Below the pieces are notes generated by a model that was given only the letters and a program-made list of their open reading frames with translations, had not been told where the DNA came from and searched no databases. The translations under genes and the position numbers were made by a program. A stretch of DNA of 24,347 nt, taken from NCBI GenBank assembly GCA_021811005.1, contig JAJZPY010000019.1, forward strand, positions 1 through 24,347, read 5' to 3'. Source of the DNA: Pseudomonadota bacterium. GTDB taxonomy: Bacteria > Pseudomonadota > Gammaproteobacteria > Burkholderiales > Ferrovaceae. Shown here piece after piece: positions 6,096 to 14,273 of this stretch (position 1 is the first letter of the stretch; each line of letters starts with the position of its first letter).

Positions 6096-8819
6096 ATGAT
6101 CACGGATGTCCTCAAAAAGCTGTTCGGGAGCCGCAATGAGCGGTTGCTCAAGCAGTATCGCAAAGTCGTTGCCCAGATCAACAGTCTGGAGCCGGCACTG
6201 GCCGCGCTGGACGATGCCGCCCTGCAGGCCAAGACCGCAGCGTTTCGGGGTCGTCTGGAACAGGGCGAGTCGCTGGACGACCTGCTGCCGGAAGCGTTTG
6301 CCGTGATGCGGGAAGCAAGCCGGCGCGTGCTGGGCATGCGCCATTTTGACGTTCAGCTGATCGGTGGCATGGCCCTGCATCACGGAAAAATTTCCGAAAT
6401 GCGCACCGGGGAAGGAAAAACCCTGGTGGCCACATTGCCGTCCTATCTCAATGCCTTGACCGGGAAAGGCGTACACGTGGTGACCGTGAACGATTACCTG
6501 GCCCGGCGCGATGCGGAATGGATGGGGCGGGTGCACCGTTTTCTGGGGCTCTCGGTCGGTGTCAACTTGTCGCAGATGGAACGCGAGGACAAGGTGGCCG
6601 CCTATGCGGCCGACATCACCTATGGCACCAACAACGAATTCGGCTTCGACTATCTACGCGACAACATGGTGACGCGGGTCGAAGAGCGCGTACAGCGCCG
6701 GCTGAATTACGCCATCGTGGACGAAGTGGACTCCATCCTCATTGATGAGGCACGCACGCCGCTCATCATTTCGGGGCAGGCGGAAGACAACACGGAACTT
6801 TACCGCCAGATCAACACCCTGATCCCGCGCCTGCATCCCCAGGCTTCCGAGGAAGCTGAAGGGGATTATCACGTGGACCTCAAGGCCCATCAGGTGATGC
6901 TGTCCGAAGCGGGTCACGAGCATGCCGAAGCCTTGCTGACCGAAGCAGGGCTGCTGCCGCCCGGCGCCAGCCTTTACGATCCAGCCCACATTCTTCTGAT
7001 GCATCACGTGTACGCCGCGCTGCGGGCGCACGCCCTCTATCACCGTGACCAGCACTACGTGGTGCAAAACGGCGAAATCGTCATCGTTGACGAATTCACC
7101 GGGCGCATGATGCCCGGACGGCGCTGGTCCGAAGGGATCCACCAGGCCGTGGAAGCCAAGGAAGGCGTTCGCATCCAGAACGAGTCCCAAACGCTGGCCT
7201 CCATCACATTCCAGAATTATTTCCGTCTTTATTCCAAGCTGTCGGGCATGACGGGTACGGCCGATACGGAAGCGTTCGAGTTCCAGCACATCTATGGCCT
7301 CGAAACGGTCATCATTCCCACCCACCGGCCCATGGTTCGCGACGACCGGATGGATCAGGTGTTCCGCAGCGCCCGCGAGAAATTCAACGCGGTGCTTCTG
7401 GATGTCCGCGATTGTCATCAGCGCGGGCAGCCCGTACTGGTGGGGACCGCTTCGATTGAAGCGTCAGAACTGCTTTCGACCATGTTCCTGAACGAAAAAC
7501 TGCCGCACCAGGTGTTGAATGCAAAACAGCATGCGCGCGAAGCGGAAATCGTGGCCCAGGCCGGTCGCCCAGGCGTGATCACCATTGCCACCAACATGGC
7601 GGGCCGGGGAACCGACATCGTTCTGGGGGGCAGCCCTGAACCGGAAATCCAGGCGCTGCAGGAAGATGAAAGCCTGTCGGAAAGCGACCGGGCCAACCGC
7701 ATCCAGGAAGTCAGGGACCGCTGGAAACAGCTGCACGATCAGGTTCTGGCGGCAGGCGGACTGCACATCATCGGTTCGGAGCGACACGAGTCCCGGCGCA
7801 TCGACAACCAGCTGCGCGGACGCTCCGGGCGCCAGGGTGATCCGGGTTCCAGCCGGTTCTATTTGTCGCTCGAAGACCCGCTGCTGAAAATTTTTGCTTC
7901 GGAGCGGGTGGCGGCCATCATGGATCGCCTGAAAATGCCCGAAGGGGAAGCCATCGAGCATCCATGGGTGACGCGCGCCATCGAAAATGCCCAACGCAAG
8001 GTGGAAGCGCGAAACTTCGACATCCGCAAGCAGCTGCTGGAGTATGACGACGTGGCGAATGACCAGCGCAAGGTCATTTATCAGCAGCGCAACGAACTGC
8101 TTGAAGCGCATGAGATTTCGGACACCATCCGCGCCATGCGCAACGATGTTCTGGAAACGGAATTCCGGAATGCAATTCCTTCGGAAACCGCGGAAGAACA
8201 ATGGGACCTGGATGGACTGGCACGTGTCCTGGCCCAGGACTATCGCCTCGACTGCCCGGTGCGCCAGTGGCTTTCCGACGAGCCGACGCTTGACGAAGAC
8301 AGTCTGCTCGAACGCATCAGGAACAAGGCTGAAGACGCCTACCAGGGCAAGTTTTCGGTGGTGGATCCGCAAGCCCTTCAGGGTTACGAACGTGCCGTGA
8401 TGTTGCAGTCCATCGACAGCCATTGGCGCGAGCATCTGGCTGCCCTCGACCATCTGCGCCAGGGCATCCATTTGCGGGGATATGCGCAGAAAAACCCCAA
8501 GCAGGAATACAAGCGCGAAGCGTTTGAGCTGTTCGCATCCATGCTGGACACCATCCGCCGTGAGGTGATCCGCATTCTGTGCATGGTGGAGGTCCAGACC
8601 CCGGAAGCGATGGAAAGCGTGGCGGACGAATCGGTGCCGGCACCGGCCAACGTGCGTTACCATCATGCCGACTACGACCAGGCCTTGGCCGACGATGAGG
8701 CGGCTGAATCATCGGACACGCAACCGCAGCGGCGCGACATGCCCAAGGTCGGTCGCAACGACCCTTGCCCTTGCGGGTCAGGCAAAAAATACAAGCATTG
8801 TCACGGACGACTCAACTGA
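6096..8819 (+). CDS. secA: Preprotein translocase ATPase SecA
   Basis: SecA is the motor that drives unfolded preproteins through SecYEG. The 907-residue product matches the usual length (E. coli 901). Walker A is MRTGEGKT (102-109) and Walker B is DEVD (209-212) in NYAIVDEVDSILIDEART. The preprotein cross-linking segment follows, then the second nucleotide-binding fold with ATNMAGRGTDIVLGG and GSERHESRRIDNQLRGRSGRQGDPG. The C-terminal zinc and SecB-binding tail is intact: CPCGSGKKYKHCH within the last 23 residues. The ATG at 6096 lacks a strong ribosome site. SecA is often autoregulated through its leader in enterobacteria, but no secM-like reading frame is visible in the short leader here. 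argJ follows after 10 nt. Confidence 0.99.
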   Translation: MITDVLKKLFGSRNERLLKQYRKVVAQINSLEPALAALDDAALQAKTAAFRGRLEQGESLDDLLPEAFAVMREASRRVLGMRHFDVQLIGGMALHHGKISEMRTGEGKTLVATLPSYLNALTGKGVHVVTVNDYLARRDAEWMGRVHRFLGLSVGVNLSQMEREDKVAAYAADITYGTNNEFGFDYLRDNMVTRVEERVQRRLNYAIVDEVDSILIDEARTPLIISGQAEDNTELYRQINTLIPRLHPQASEEAEGDYHVDLKAHQVMLSEAGHEHAEALLTEAGLLPPGASLYDPAHILLMHHVYAALRAHALYHRDQHYVVQNGEIVIVDEFTGRMMPGRRWSEGIHQAVEAKEGVRIQNESQTLASITFQNYFRLYSKLSGMTGTADTEAFEFQHIYGLETVIIPTHRPMVRDDRMDQVFRSAREKFNAVLLDVRDCHQRGQPVLVGTASIEASELLSTMFLNEKLPHQVLNAKQHAREAEIVAQAGRPGVITIATNMAGRGTDIVLGGSPEPEIQALQEDESLSESDRANRIQEVRDRWKQLHDQVLAAGGLHIIGSERHESRRIDNQLRGRSGRQGDPGSSRFYLSLEDPLLKIFASERVAAIMDRLKMPEGEAIEHPWVTRAIENAQRKVEARNFDIRKQLLEYDDVANDQRKVIYQQRNELLEAHEISDTIRAMRNDVLETEFRNAIPSETAEEQWDLDGLARVLAQDYRLDCPVRQWLSDEPTLDEDSLLERIRNKAEDAYQGKFSVVDPQALQGYERAVMLQSIDSHWREHLAALDHLRQGIHLRGYAQKNPKQEYKREAFELFASMLDTIRREVIRILCMVEVQTPEAMESVADESVPAPANVRYHHADYDQALADDEAAESSDTQPQRRDMPKVGRNDPCPCGSGKKYKHCHGRLN

Positions 8820-8829
8820 GGAATTGGAC

Positions 8830-10056
8830 ATGCCGGTCCGCCTGGAAGCTCCCGACCCCGCGCAACTGCACCCCGTTCCCGGCGTTTTGCTGGGCCCCGT
8901 GGCGGCCGGAATCCGCAAGGCCGGACGACGCGACCTGTTGCTGGTGACGCTGCCCTCCGGCAGTCGTGTCGGGGCGGTCTTCACCCGCAACCGCTTTTGC
9001 GCAGCGCCGGTGCAGGTGTGTCGCGAACATCTGCAACGCATGGCGCCCCGCGCGCTGATCATCAACACCGGCTGTGCCAACGCAGGAACCGGCGAGCCCG
9101 GGCTTGCCGATGCGCGCGCCACCTGCAATGCCGTGGCCGGACAGCTGGGCATTCCCCCTGAAGCGGTATTGCCGTTCTCCACCGGCGTGATCCTGGAGCG
9201 TTTGCCCATGGATCGCCTGCTGTCAGGCATCGAACCGGCGCGCGCAGCATTGCAAGCCAACCAGTGGGGTGCCGCCGCGGAGGCCATCATGACCACTGAT
9301 ACCGTGCCCAAGGCTGCTTCGCGCAAGCTGGCGGTGGACGGACAGACGGTGGTGGTGACCGGCATTTCCAAGGGCGCCGGCATGATCCGGCCCAACATGG
9401 CGACCATGCTGGGCTTCATTGCAACGGATGCCGCCATCCGCCCGGAACTCCTGCAGCAGCTGACGGAAGAGGCGGCCAACCTGTCGTTCAACCGCATCAC
9501 GGTGGATGGCGATACCTCCACCAATGATTCTTTCGTGGTCATGGCCACGGGCGTTGCCGGCCATGCGGAAATTTCTGATGCGGGCAGCGAAGCTTACCGT
9601 GCATTGCGGGAAGGCGTGGTGGCCGTCGCCACCGAGCTGGCGCAGGCCATCGTGCGCGATGGCGAAGGGGCCACCAAATTCATTACGGTGAAGGTGGAAG
9701 AGGGCGTCGACGAAGAAGAATGCCTGAAGGTCGCCTATGCGATCAGCCATTCACCCCTGGTCAAGACCGCGTTTTTCGCGTCAGACCCCAATCTGGGCCG
9801 TATTCTGGCGGCCATCGGCTATGCCGGCATCGACGATCTGGAGGTGTCCGGCATCCGGCTCTACCTGGATGACGTCCTGGTTTCCGAACAGGGTGGGCGG
9901 GCAGCCAGCTACCGGGAGGCGGATGGCCAGCGCGTCATGAAGCAGCCTGAAATCACCATCCGCGTCGCGTTGGGCCGGGGAAAAACCGAAGCCACAGTCT
10001 GGACCTGCGATTTTTCCTACGATTACGTCCGGATCAACGCCGACTATCGCAGCTAG
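8830..10056 (+). CDS. argJ: Bifunctional ornithine acetyltransferase / N-acetylglutamate synthase
   Basis: ArgJ moves the acetyl group from N-acetylornithine to glutamate, recycling acetate in the arginine pathway. Many ArgJ also make N-acetylglutamate from acetyl-CoA. The 408-residue precursor contains the self-cleavage motif KGAGMIRPNMATML (181-194), with T192 as the expected nucleophile that becomes the N-terminus of the beta chain. The VDGDTSTNDS motif and the C-terminal FSYDYVRINADYRS are also conserved. The frame is open upstream into secA, but the ATG at 8830 has a GAGGA ribosome site 8 nt before it (overlapping the secA stop) and starts where homologues do. Mono- versus bifunctionality cannot be read from sequence. 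Confidence 0.97.
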   Translation: MPVRLEAPDPAQLHPVPGVLLGPVAAGIRKAGRRDLLLVTLPSGSRVGAVFTRNRFCAAPVQVCREHLQRMAPRALIINTGCANAGTGEPGLADARATCNAVAGQLGIPPEAVLPFSTGVILERLPMDRLLSGIEPARAALQANQWGAAAEAIMTTDTVPKAASRKLAVDGQTVVVTGISKGAGMIRPNMATMLGFIATDAAIRPELLQQLTEEAANLSFNRITVDGDTSTNDSFVVMATGVAGHAEISDAGSEAYRALREGVVAVATELAQAIVRDGEGATKFITVKVEEGVDEEECLKVAYAISHSPLVKTAFFASDPNLGRILAAIGYAGIDDLEVSGIRLYLDDVLVSEQGGRAASYREADGQRVMKQPEITIRVALGRGKTEATVWTCDFSYDYVRINADYRS

Positions 10057-10060
10057 GATC

Positions 10061-10939
10061 ATGGAAACCGGCCTCGAAAAGCTGATGGCTCGTGCCGAAG
10101 CGCTGCTGGAGCGGATCGAGGCCTGGCTGCCTTCGCCTTCGCCGGAAATGGATTGGGAGGCCGCCGTGGCCTGGCGATGGCGTCGTCAGGGCAACAAAGG
10201 CTGGCTGCAGCCCGTCACCCATCCCCATGCCATCCGCCTTGAGGATCTGTGCGACATCGAGGACCAGAAGCGTCGCGTCACTGAAAATACCCGCCAGTTC
10301 GTGGCCGGAAAGCCGGCCAACAACGTGCTTCTGACCGGGGCGCGCGGCACCGGAAAGTCTTCGTTGATCAAGGCCATGCTGACCGAATTTTCCGGGCAGG
10401 GACTGCGCGTCATCGAAATCGAAAAAGATCACCTGGTGGATCTGCCCGAAGTGATGGAGTGCATTGCGCAGCGTTCCGAACGATTCATCCTGTTTTGCGA
10501 CGATCTCTCCTTCGAAGCCGGCGAGGCCCATTACAAGGCCCTCAAGACGGTGCTGGACGGATCGCTGGCTGCGCCTTCCGAGCATGTCCTGGTCTACGCC
10601 ACGAGCAACCGTCGTCACCTGATGCCCGAATTTTTTTCGGAAAACCAGGAAACCCGTCATCGCGATGGGGAAATTCATCCGGGCGAAACGGTTGAGGAAA
10701 AAATATCGCTGTCCGATAGGTTCGGGCTCTGGGTATCCTTTTATCCTTTCGATCAGGAAGCCTACCTCGAAATCGCCAGACACTGGGTTGGCGTATTGGG
10801 AGGGCCGGTGGCCGACCCCGAACATTTCCGGCTGGAAGCGTTGCAATGGGCACTGCTGCGGGGATCCCGCAGCGGTCGTTCCGCCTGGCACTTCGCTCGC
10901 GACTGGGTGGGGCGCCAAGGCATGCCCCGTTTGCCGTGA
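10061..10939 (+). CDS. DUF815-family AAA+-like ATPase of unknown role
   Basis: The 292-residue protein is a P-loop ATPase of the DUF815 family, whose members have no settled function. Walker A is GARGTGKSS (93-101) and Walker B is FILFCDD (142-148). A sensor-like asparagine lies in ATSNRRHL (N183), and the conserved EEKISLSDRFGLWVSF segment (212-227) includes a candidate arginine finger R220. About 60 N-terminal residues carry an amphipathic helix and an aromatic, basic patch (WRWRRQGNKGW). No membrane segment or signal is seen, so it should be cytoplasmic. The ATG is 4 nt after argJ, and its TGA overlaps the GTG start of the Nudix-ThiE gene, so the three are probably translated from one mRNA. 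The family call is firm. The function is unknown. Confidence 0.9.
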   Translation: METGLEKLMARAEALLERIEAWLPSPSPEMDWEAAVAWRWRRQGNKGWLQPVTHPHAIRLEDLCDIEDQKRRVTENTRQFVAGKPANNVLLTGARGTGKSSLIKAMLTEFSGQGLRVIEIEKDHLVDLPEVMECIAQRSERFILFCDDLSFEAGEAHYKALKTVLDGSLAAPSEHVLVYATSNRRHLMPEFFSENQETRHRDGEIHPGETVEEKISLSDRFGLWVSFYPFDQEAYLEIARHWVGVLGGPVADPEHFRLEALQWALLRGSRSGRSAWHFARDWVGRQGMPRLP

Positions 10940-11913
10940 ACCGCATCGACGTCGTTGCGGCGGCGCTGGTGGACCGTCTGGGACGTTATTTGCTTGCCCG
11001 GCGGCCGGAAGGAAAGCCTTACGCCGGCTATTGGGAATTTCCGGGCGGGAAAGTGGAACCCGAAGAAACGCTGCAGGCTGCCTTGGTGCGGGAGTTGCGC
11101 GAAGAACTGGGCATTGAGGTGCGGCGGGCCTTTCCCTGGATTACCCGCCATTTCGATTACCCCCATGCGCGCGTGCGGCTGCATTTTTTTCGTGTCGTGG
11201 CCTGGGACGGAACCCCTCTGCCGCTGGAAGACCAGAGCCTGGCCTGGCAGGGGCCGGGCTGCGATGTCGTCGCCCCCATGCTGCCGGCCAATGCGCCGGT
11301 GCTGCGTGCCATGGAGCTGCCGGTGGTCTATGGCATCACCAACGGATCCGAAGTGGGCGAGCCGGCCTTGCTGGAGGGGCTGGAACGTGCCTTCTTCCGC
11401 GGATTGCGTCTCGTGCAAGTGCGAGAAAAAGACCTGCCGTCCGACCTGCTGTGCAAGCTGACTGACAAAGTGGTGCGTGCTGCCCGGCCCTGGCATGCCA
11501 GGGTTCTGGTCAACGGGAACGTGGAAGTCGCAAAGGCCGCAGGCGCAGACGGCGTGCACCTGACATCGCGACAGCTGGCCGATCTTGGTCAGCGCCCCGA
11601 CCTGCCGCTGGTGGCAGCCTCCTGCCACGACCCAGCCGAACTGCAACGTGCGGAGCAGCTGGGCGTTGACTTTGCCGTGCTGGGCCCGATTGCGCCCACG
11701 GCATCCCATCCGGAACGGACTCCCCTCGGGCTGCGTTACCTGGCGCGTGCGCTGGAAGACTGCTCCCTGCCGGTGCTGGGCATCGGTGGGTTGGGGCTCG
11801 GGGAGCTGGAGGCCGCGTGGGAAGCAGGCGCGCACGGGATTGCGTCCATGCGGGCCGTGTGGACCGGTGACGCGCCCATTCCCTCCCGTTTCCGTCTTCA
11901 GTCGAGCGACTGA
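10936..11913 (+). CDS. Nudix (MutT-type) hydrolase fused to ThiE-like domain
   Basis: This is a two-domain protein of 325 residues. Residues 1 to about 125 form a MutT-type Nudix domain with a perfect Nudix box from G38 to I60 (GKVEPEETLQAALVRELREELGI), so it probably removes oxidised nucleotides such as 8-oxo-dGTP. Residues from about 128 to 325 form a TIM-barrel domain related to thiamine phosphate synthase (VQVREKD 160-166, GADGVHL 203-209, VLGPIAPTASHPERTPLGL, GIGG 282-285). In that half the usual NDR and GQxD metal and pyrophosphate residues read NGN (193-195) and TSRQ (210-213), so ThiE activity is doubtful. The GTG start gives a 4-nt GTGA overlap with the ATPase gene. The frame is open further upstream, but no homology is expected there. 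Such fusions are known in proteobacteria. Confidence 0.9.
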   Translation: MNRIDVVAAALVDRLGRYLLARRPEGKPYAGYWEFPGGKVEPEETLQAALVRELREELGIEVRRAFPWITRHFDYPHARVRLHFFRVVAWDGTPLPLEDQSLAWQGPGCDVVAPMLPANAPVLRAMELPVVYGITNGSEVGEPALLEGLERAFFRGLRLVQVREKDLPSDLLCKLTDKVVRAARPWHARVLVNGNVEVAKAAGADGVHLTSRQLADLGQRPDLPLVAASCHDPAELQRAEQLGVDFAVLGPIAPTASHPERTPLGLRYLARALEDCSLPVLGIGGLGLGELEAAWEAGAHGIASMRAVWTGDAPIPSRFRLQSSD

Positions 11914-12782
11914 GGCCAGCGGTAAAAATACGGCTCGGCCGGGTCGGGGCGGGTGCGAAAGCGCTTGTGGCTCCAGAAATACTGTTCGGGAAAACGCCGG
12001 GCCTGGCTTTCGATGAAAGCGTTCATGCGGCGCACGTCCGCATCCAGATCCTCGCTCGGGAAATGGTCCCAGGCCGGAAAGAATTCCACTTCATAACCCT
12101 GGCAGTGCGGCAGTTGCCGACAGATGCAGGGAATGACCACTGCGCCGGTCATGCGCGCAAGCCAGGGCAAGGTGGGCACCGTGGCGGCTGGAATGCCGAA
12201 GAACGGCGAAAAGATCGAGTCCCGGTCGCCGAAATCCATGTCCGGCAGGAAATAAAGGCGCCGTCCGTCCTGGATTGCCCGGATCAGGGGGCGCAGGCCT
12301 TTTTTTCGTTCCAGCATCACCACATCCCCCAGCCGGTCGCGCGCCTCCCGGATATGGCGGTCGATCAGCCGGTTTTTGTGGGGGGTGAAAAAACCCACGC
12401 CGCGAAACTTCATGCCCATGCGCGCGCCTTGCATTTCCAGTCCCACCAGGTGCGGCGTGAGAAATATGACGGGACGCCCGCCGGCTTCCGCATGTTCGAG
12501 ATGCTTGAAACGCACCAACTGTTCGATGCGCGACTTGGGTGACCACCACAGGATGCCAAGTTCCAGCACGCTGCGAATCAGGGCCGCAAGATGGCGCCGG
12601 GCCAGCCGCAGCCGTTGGGCCGCTGTCCATTCGGGAAAACAGGCATGCAGGTTGATGAGCGTGGTGCGCGCAAAGCGGGTGCGCACGGCGACTGCCGCCA
12701 GCACGCGGGCCAGCGCTTCCAGCGCCCGCAGCGGAAGAAAGTGGAGTAGCCAGAGTATGGCAAGGCCCAGACGTGTTCCCAT
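11898..12782 (-). CDS. Lipid A biosynthesis lauroyl/myristoyl acyltransferase (LpxL/HtrB family)
   Basis: The 294-residue protein belongs to the LpxL/LpxM family of inner-membrane acyltransferases that add secondary acyl chains to Kdo-lipid A from acyl-ACP. It has a hydrophobic N-terminal anchor (about 5-33), the NLHACFPEWT segment typical of the family, and the catalytic HX4E motif HLVGLE (H111, E116). The downstream KKGLRPLIRAIQDGR and LPDMDFGDRDSIFSPFFG segments are also family features. The acyl chain and position (LpxL or LpxM type) cannot be told from sequence. It follows ygfZ by 11 nt on the same strand, so it is probably co-transcribed with it. Its 3' end overlaps the Nudix-ThiE gene by 16 nt, tail to tail. 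Confidence 0.92.
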   Translation of the reverse strand: MGTRLGLAILWLLHFLPLRALEALARVLAAVAVRTRFARTTLINLHACFPEWTAAQRLRLARRHLAALIRSVLELGILWWSPKSRIEQLVRFKHLEHAEAGGRPVIFLTPHLVGLEMQGARMGMKFRGVGFFTPHKNRLIDRHIREARDRLGDVVMLERKKGLRPLIRAIQDGRRLYFLPDMDFGDRDSIFSPFFGIPAATVPTLPWLARMTGAVVIPCICRQLPHCQGYEVEFFPAWDHFPSEDLDADVRRMNAFIESQARRFPEQYFWSHKRFRTRPDPAEPYFYRWPQSLD

Positions 12783-12793
12783 GCCCGCAAGCG

Positions 12794-13729
12794 CTAGTCG
12801 AGCGGGACCGGATAGGGGAGCGGCAGGGGCTCCAGGGGGGCTCCGCCGGCTTCTCCCAGATGCAGGGGCCCGGCAGTCAGGGCTTCCAGCTGGACCACGG
12901 CCAGCAGTTCGGTTCCTTCATCGGTAGGGGCTGCGAGTGCCACTTTCCCGGCGGGAACAGCGGGATCCGGTCCATACAGCGGCTGGCCGATTTCCGCCGG
13001 TCCGGCTGTGCGAAAGCGCAACAGGCGACGTTTGGTTTTTCCCAGGTAGTGGGTGCGCGCCACGATTTCCTGCCCGGTATAGCATCCTTTTTTGAAGCTG
13101 ATGCCTCCGATCAGATCCCAGTTGAGCATTTGGGGAACCCACTCGTCCTGGGTTGCGGTACGGATTTCCGCGACCCCGTCGCGCACCGCGGCACCGGTCC
13201 AGTCTTCGGAGGTGCCCGGGGCCATCCATTCCGAAAGCCGGGTTCGCCAGTGATCGGCCTGGGCATCGGGCACGACCAGCAACAGTCGTTGCGGCGACAG
13301 GGTCACGCGCATGATCTCCGACTGCATGTCGTACCGGCCGGCGGGCGGTGCCGCAGGACAGTCCACCGCTTCCCAGAAGCCGGCGCCGGGGGTGCCGCAC
13401 AGGCCAAAGCGCGCCCAGGCGGCACGGGCGTCTTCCAGCACCACGCGAGAGCGCAGGACATACATGCGCAGGCGGCGCAAGGCGGCGTCCGCCAGTTCGT
13501 CGGGCGCGTCGAGCCAAAAATCCCGGCCTTGTTTCCAGAGCAGAAAGCTGGCCAGCATCCGGCCTTTGGGGGAGCAGTGGGCAGCCCACAAGACGCGGTC
13601 AGGATCCAGGGCGGCCACGTCCTGGGTCAGTTGTCCCTGCAGGAAAGCCTGGGCGTCATCCCCGGTTGCCCGGATCAGGGTGCGGCCGCTCAGATCGACC
13701 CAGCGGGGGGAAGCGATCAATTCATTCAT
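12794..13729 (-). CDS. ygfZ: Folate-binding Fe-S cluster repair protein YgfZ
   Basis: YgfZ (IBA57-like) is a folate-binding protein related to the GcvT fold that helps assemble or repair certain iron-sulfur clusters. The 311-residue protein has the N-terminal FLQGQLTQDV segment and the diagnostic signature KGCYTGQEIVARTHYLG (214-230), with the conserved cysteine C216. Length is close to E. coli YgfZ (326). The frame stays open far upstream (to 14383), but that part runs antisense to ygfX and purL, and MNELIASPRW is where the family begins. The ribosome site is weak. It is divergent from the ygfX-like gene and precedes the lipid A acyltransferase gene. Confidence 0.95.
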   Translation of the reverse strand: MNELIASPRWVDLSGRTLIRATGDDAQAFLQGQLTQDVAALDPDRVLWAAHCSPKGRMLASFLLWKQGRDFWLDAPDELADAALRRLRMYVLRSRVVLEDARAAWARFGLCGTPGAGFWEAVDCPAAPPAGRYDMQSEIMRVTLSPQRLLLVVPDAQADHWRTRLSEWMAPGTSEDWTGAAVRDGVAEIRTATQDEWVPQMLNWDLIGGISFKKGCYTGQEIVARTHYLGKTKRRLLRFRTAGPAEIGQPLYGPDPAVPAGKVALAAPTDEGTELLAVVQLEALTAGPLHLGEAGGAPLEPLPLPYPVPLD

Positions 13730-13799
13730 CTCATGCGTTTGTTCAGGCAGATTGGGCGCTGCATGGCCGTCATGATGACATATTTGCGGAGGACATCCC

Positions 13800-14240
13800 A
13801 TGGACAGTGCGGGTTTTTCCGGGGCGGTGCGCCTGCAGCACGGATCGTCCCGCCTGCTGGCGGCCACGCTCATTGCAGGGCACATGGCGGGGGCGGTCGG
13901 ATTGCTGTTCACCCAATGGGACGCCGTCTGGATCAGGCTGGCCCTGCTGGCCCTGGGCCTTTCGCTGGTCCTCGGGTTGCGCCGCGAAGCCTGGCGCTGC
14001 GCCATGGGTTCGGTGGCGCAACTGGTCGTGCACGGTGGCGGCCGTGTGCTGCTGATCCGGCGTGACGGCCGCCGCATTGAAGGGACGCTGGTATCCGGCA
14101 GTTTCGTGGCGCCGTTTCTGGTCATTTTGCGCTGGCGGCTGCCAGGAGGCGGCCGCGTGCGCCATGTCACGGTGGCCGCAGACGGTACCGATGCCCAGGG
14201 GCACCGCCTGCTGCGGGTTTTGCTCCGGCATCCGTTATAA
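13800..14240 (+). CDS. Small membrane protein, YgfX/CptA-like
   Basis: The 146-residue protein has two hydrophobic segments (about 18-38 and 43-61) and then a soluble domain rich in beta strands. Its closing region, HVTVAADGTDAQGHRLLRVLLRH (given here by its pattern at 122-144), resembles the C-terminus of E. coli YgfX, where an LAADSM-like strand leads into a helix with RRILL. In E. coli ygfX lies beside sdhE and near ygfZ, and here the gene is divergent from ygfZ, which supports the call. YgfX was reported as a membrane-bound toxin-like protein that affects FtsZ and MreB, paired with SdhE. No sdhE is visible here. The start is set by GGAGGA (13788-13793), 6 nt before the ATG. Similarity is weak, so this is a family-level call. 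Confidence 0.7.
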   Translation: MDSAGFSGAVRLQHGSSRLLAATLIAGHMAGAVGLLFTQWDAVWIRLALLALGLSLVLGLRREAWRCAMGSVAQLVVHGGGRVLLIRRDGRRIEGTLVSGSFVAPFLVILRWRLPGGGRVRHVTVAADGTDAQGHRLLRVLLRHPL

Positions 14241-14241
14241 T
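14236..14241 (+). promoter_or_regulatory. Perfect -10 hexamer upstream of purL, overlapping the ygfX stop
   Basis: TATAAT at 14236-14241 overlaps the TAA stop of the upstream gene. Initiation about 7 nt later would give a purL leader of roughly 25 nt. The nine bases TATAATGGC are identical to those before lpxC. No clear -35 is present at 16-18 nt. No PurR-type operator or purine riboswitch is recognisable in this short leader. Confidence 0.4.
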
Positions 14242-14273
14242 GGCAGGCTTCCTTACAGTCAGCCGGTAATGCC

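Noticed and set aside
7464..8666. A 400-codon minus-strand frame inside secA
   Set aside because: It is antisense to the conserved second half of SecA and has no motif that would support a gene.
8665..8829. Upstream extension of argJ into secA (55 codons)
   Set aside because: It lies within the SecA zinc tail coding sequence. The ATG at 8830 has a proper ribosome site and fits the family.
10846..10935. Upstream extension of the Nudix-ThiE gene to an ATG at 10846
   Set aside because: The extra 30 codons overlap the ATPase gene. The GTG at 10936 gives a 4-nt coupling overlap and begins just before the first Nudix strand.
12773..14065. A 430-codon plus-strand frame across ygfZ and the start of the ygfX-like gene
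   Set aside because: It conflicts with both the YgfZ signature on the other strand and the ygfX frame, and is Gly/Gln-rich with no domain.
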